Assembly: GCA_038210375.1 (NCBI GenBank)
Contig: JBBQWT010000003.1
Span: 62,001-126,000 of the forward strand
Direction: 5' to 3'
DNA length: 64,000 bases
Origin: JBBQWT01 sp038210375
GTDB taxonomy: Bacteria; Acidobacteriota; Terriglobia; Terriglobales; Acidobacteriaceae
Every line of letters begins with the position of its first letter. Position 1 is the first letter of the stretch. Shown here one piece after another: positions 63,185-64,000 of the stretch. The notes beneath the pieces are model-generated. The model searched no databases. It saw nothing but the letters and a program-made list of their open reading frames with translations, and had not been told where the DNA came from. The position numbers and the translations under genes are program-made.

Positions 63185-63862
63185 TTATTTCTTGGTTTTG
63201 CCTTCGTGCTTGGCTTCACGGTAGCCGGCCTTGTTGGCTTCGTCTTCCGTCATATATTTTCCGCTCTTGGTCTTGCCGTACCAACGGTCGCCAGCGCGGT
63301 GATAGATCTTGGTTTCGAGGTTGACCCACACTTTGCCGTCTCCCGGAGTCCCTTGGTCGGCCGACATAGAGGAACCCATGGATGAGGCGGCCTTGCTTTT
63401 CTTTTCCGCCCTGGTCTCAGGCTTCATTGAGCCCATGGAAGAAGAGGACATGGAAGAGCTTGAACTCTTGGCGGCTGCAGCGGAGGCGGTGACCATCGGA
63501 GAAATCTTGGCGATGGTGCGGGCGGGCACACCAGCCTTGGCCAGATCATCGGCGGAAGAGTAAGGGCGGCCAGCGATGATCTTTTTCGCGGTGGCTGCGC
63601 CTACGCCGGGCAGGGCGATCAGGTCTTTTTCACTGGCGGTGTTAAGGTCAACTTTGGCGCCGCCGGCAGCTTGTTCCTTCTTGGCCTCTTTGGCCTCTTT
63701 CTTAGCTTCTTTTTTAGCGGCCTTGGCTTCTTTCTTCGCGTCCGCGGCAGCGGTCTTGTTCTCGGCAGCGGTCTTGGTGTCAGCAGCGGTGACGTTCAGG
63801 GCGAGTGATGCCATCATGACGGCCATGGCAGCGAACAGCAGGGTCAGTTTCTTGATATTCAT
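63185..63862 (-). CDS. Secreted HhH protein with C-terminal Trp/Tyr domain
   Basis: The 225-aa protein has a signal peptide (ending TAAD), an Ala/Lys/Glu coiled helix and an HhH domain (VDLNTASEKDLIALPGVGAA). A Ser/Met-rich linker leads to a 45-residue end, VWVNLETKIYHRAGDRWYGK, then TKSGKYMTEDEANKAGYREA. I recall this end piece as a stand-alone domain in soil Acidobacteriota. The gene lies 27 nt upstream of the 127-aa HhH gene, and both are probably transcribed together. The extracellular role is unknown. Confidence 0.8.
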   Translation of the reverse strand: MNIKKLTLLFAAMAVMMASLALNVTAADTKTAAENKTAAADAKKEAKAAKKEAKKEAKEAKKEQAAGGAKVDLNTASEKDLIALPGVGAATAKKIIAGRPYSSADDLAKAGVPARTIAKISPMVTASAAAAKSSSSSMSSSSMGSMKPETRAEKKSKAASSMGSSMSADQGTPGDGKVWVNLETKIYHRAGDRWYGKTKSGKYMTEDEANKAGYREAKHEGKTKK

Positions 63863-63907
63863 TTTTTCTCCGTAAGAATTTAATTTTGTGGAACTGGGAC
63901 GATACAG

Positions 63908-64000
63908 CTATTTCTTTTTGAAAAACCCTTCGGCAAGCGATTCCGCCTGGGAAGCGAGACCACCCAACTGGGAGGAGGCGGCGCCGCTGAGAACACCGTC
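63908..64000 (-). CDS. Partial ORF at the window end (C-terminal fragment)
   Basis: The last 30 residues of a minus-strand frame (ending SLAEGFFKKK) run out of the window at 64000. Only the C-terminus is seen, an Ala/Gly/Ser-rich helix. It lies just upstream of the HhH genes and may be their operon partner. No identification is possible. Confidence 0.45.
   Translation of the reverse strand, partial: DGVLSGAASSQLGGLASQAESLAEGFFKKK

Overview
The window is a high-GC bacterial chromosome segment whose gene content points to the phylum Acidobacteriota (class Terriglobia, soil type). I infer this from the tig-clpP-clpX-lon order, a secretin with a C-terminal cohesin-like domain next to two pseudopilins, a large carboxypeptidase-regulatory/TonB-type outer-membrane protein, small helix-hairpin-helix (HhH) secreted proteins, and a hutU-hutI pair. 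No database search was possible.

Layout. 1-6 kb: proteostasis operon (trigger factor, ClpP, ClpX, Lon). 6-14 kb: a DUF1801 protein, the GTPase EngB, a secreted M1 aminopeptidase and two histidine-degradation genes. 13.5-17 kb: secretin plus two pseudopilins on the minus strand. 17-30 kb: housekeeping genes (smpB, pepA, argS, metG, tatD, yajQ, a polyprenyl diphosphate synthase, a CYTH protein, secA). 30-34 kb: a Lys-rich secreted mini-protein with a strong terminator, an orphan PD-(D/E)XK-like protein, a frameshifted esterase and a GH27 alpha-galactosidase. 34-38.6 kb: an RND efflux pump with its membrane-fusion lipoprotein. 47.7-58 kb: an exopolysaccharide locus (BY-kinase, TPR/carbohydrate-binding protein, secreted proteins, WecG-type transferase, AsnB, an alpha/alpha-barrel protein, O-antigen-ligase-type protein). 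58-64 kb: TonB-type receptor, a DUF5666-like protein and HhH proteins.

The stretch from 38.7 to 47.7 kb is a rearrangement hotspot. It holds a decayed tRNA-Leu copy, an SDR gene, the intact tRNA-Leu(TAA), a uracil-DNA-glycosylase-like gene, a 28-codon remnant of the 5' end of the BY-kinase gene, and a three-gene ABC-transporter operon joined by ATGA overlaps. That operon is broken twice: the permease has an in-frame TGA at codon 19, and the first gene is split by an insertion sequence. The insertion sequence (43263-46145, 24-bp perfect inverted repeats, 8-bp target duplication CAAATTAG) is of the IS1595 type. Besides the transposase it carries a RelA/SpoT-type nucleotide synthetase without a recognisable hydrolase domain, and two tiny minus-strand ORFs. 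This cargo-bearing element, which may include a toxin, is the most interesting object in the window. Removing it with one target copy restores the split gene exactly in frame (568 codons plus stop).
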